Shown here one piece after another: positions 63,469-64,000 of a DNA stretch of 64,000 nt. The notes under the pieces are model-generated. The model was given only the letters and a program-made list of their open reading frames with translations, was not told where the DNA came from and made no database searches. A program made the translations under genes and the position numbers. Source of the DNA: Lachnospiraceae bacterium (GTDB lineage: Bacteria > Bacillota > Clostridia > Lachnospirales > Lachnospiraceae); NCBI GenBank assembly GCA_024698485.1, contig JAILRC010000056.1, forward strand, positions 1 through 64,000, in the 5' to 3' direction. Each line of letters opens with the position of its first letter. The first letter of the stretch is position 1.

Positions 63469-64000
63469 ATGGATCCTTTAAAAGCTTTTTATTCCGACGG
63501 TACGGAAGAGTTTTGCTTGACTTCCGGTATCGATACAAACGAAAATGTGACCATCAGGCTCAGAACCCCGAAGAATATGCAGGTTAAGCCTTTGTTTATG
63601 TGCGATTTTGCCGAAATAACAATGGAACTCTGCGAATCGGGGCCTTTTTTTAACTACTACTCCTGCGATATGATGATGCCCAATTACAATCTGAGCTATG
63701 CTTTCAAGGTGGTATATGAGGGCAGGATCTATTACTATACAAGAAACGGACTCAAGGATTACTACGAGTGGCAGGACAGCCTGAGACTCCTTCCCGGGTT
63801 CAGGATCCCCAGATGGGCTACGGGAGCTGTAATGTATCAGATCTATCCCGACCGCTTTTGCAACGGTGGCAAGGAAAATGATGTGGAGAACGGCGAGTAC
63901 TACTATGCCGATCAGGCAGTAGAGCACGTATATGACTGGAATGCCCCTGTGGCAAATCTGGACGTGGCGAGATTTTACGGAGGAGATCTGGACGGGATCC
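63469..64000 (+). CDS. GH13 alpha-glycosidase (neopullulanase type), 3' end outside window
   Basis: The first 177 residues of an enzyme that continues past the window. Residues 1-115 are a beta-sandwich N-domain (TIRLRTPKNMQVKPLFMCDF, LSYAFKVVYEGRIYYYTRNG) as in maltogenic amylases/neopullulanases. The catalytic barrel starts at WATGAVMYQIYPDRFCNGGK and reaches FYGGDLDGI, the first barrel helix region. No signal peptide, so probably intracellular. The extended -10 box 46 bases upstream is its promoter. AGATGTGAACTGTTA gives only a weak ribosome site. Likely hydrolyses maltodextrin-like substrates, but specificity cannot be judged from this part. Confidence 0.88.
   Translation, partial: MDPLKAFYSDGTEEFCLTSGIDTNENVTIRLRTPKNMQVKPLFMCDFAEITMELCESGPFFNYYSCDMMMPNYNLSYAFKVVYEGRIYYYTRNGLKDYYEWQDSLRLLPGFRIPRWATGAVMYQIYPDRFCNGGKENDVENGEYYYADQAVEHVYDWNAPVANLDVARFYGGDLDGI

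Overview
The window looks like chromosome of an anaerobic Firmicute of the family Lachnospiraceae (Butyrivibrio/Roseburia-like; inference, not proven). The reasons are mid-40s percent GC, strong AGGAGG ribosome sites, a Gram-positive rqcP-divIC-tilS-hpt-ftsH block, a DUF3793-flavodoxin-feoAB cluster, a rubrerythrin, a GH130 phosphorylase and a tRNA gene without encoded CCA. No rRNA, CRISPR array, phage structural gene or intact transposase is visible.

Region 1 (1-24.6 kb) is accessory and patchy. It holds small membrane proteins, many GNAT acetyltransferases, a ThsA-type macro-domain protein next to a KptA/Tpt1 RNA 2'-phosphotransferase, an orphan XRE repressor, a clipped antitoxin-like gene, an AlbA_2/HATPase regulator flanked by two different dense repeat arrays, an M48 protease, a chemoreceptor, a HipBA-like pair, an ankyrin protein, an ABC-F protein behind an attenuator-like leader, and a GntR-regulated ABC exporter. 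Several genes here are broken: a frameshifted membrane gene, a chimera carrying the middle of an asparaginase, and a frameshifted CPBP protease. Two families of short GC-rich palindromic repeats are scattered through the window: family A, seven sites (one partial and one an inverted pair), all between 7.7 and 22.8 kb; and family B, four copies between 10 and 39 kb.

Region 2 (24.9-33 kb) has a BceAB-like ABC transporter, then an iron block: DUF3793 protein, flavodoxin, HMA protein, FeoA, FeoB and a Cys-rich FeoC-like protein. Two GTTAGC-N4-GCTAAC dyads of DtxR/IdeR type sit over its leader. Rubrerythrin follows under its own promoter.

Region 3 (33-39 kb) has a serine hydrolase, a rhomboid protease, an alpha-glucosidase and an ArsB/NhaD-type transporter. 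Region 4 (39-49 kb) is a signalling cluster: an HD-GYP-like protein that has lost metal ligands, a 1416-residue hybrid propeller histidine kinase, a response regulator and a second HD-GYP protein.

Region 5 (49-57 kb) has a 5'-truncated Na/Pi-transporter remnant, a cytidylate-kinase-like protein, a four-gene BMP-family nucleoside ABC transporter, xanthine phosphoribosyltransferase and a tRNA-Pro whose anticodon reads AGG. Region 6 (57-64 kb) has a GH130 phosphorylase, HU, RqcP, DivIC, TilS, Hpt, FtsH and the 5' end of a GH13 enzyme that runs off the window.
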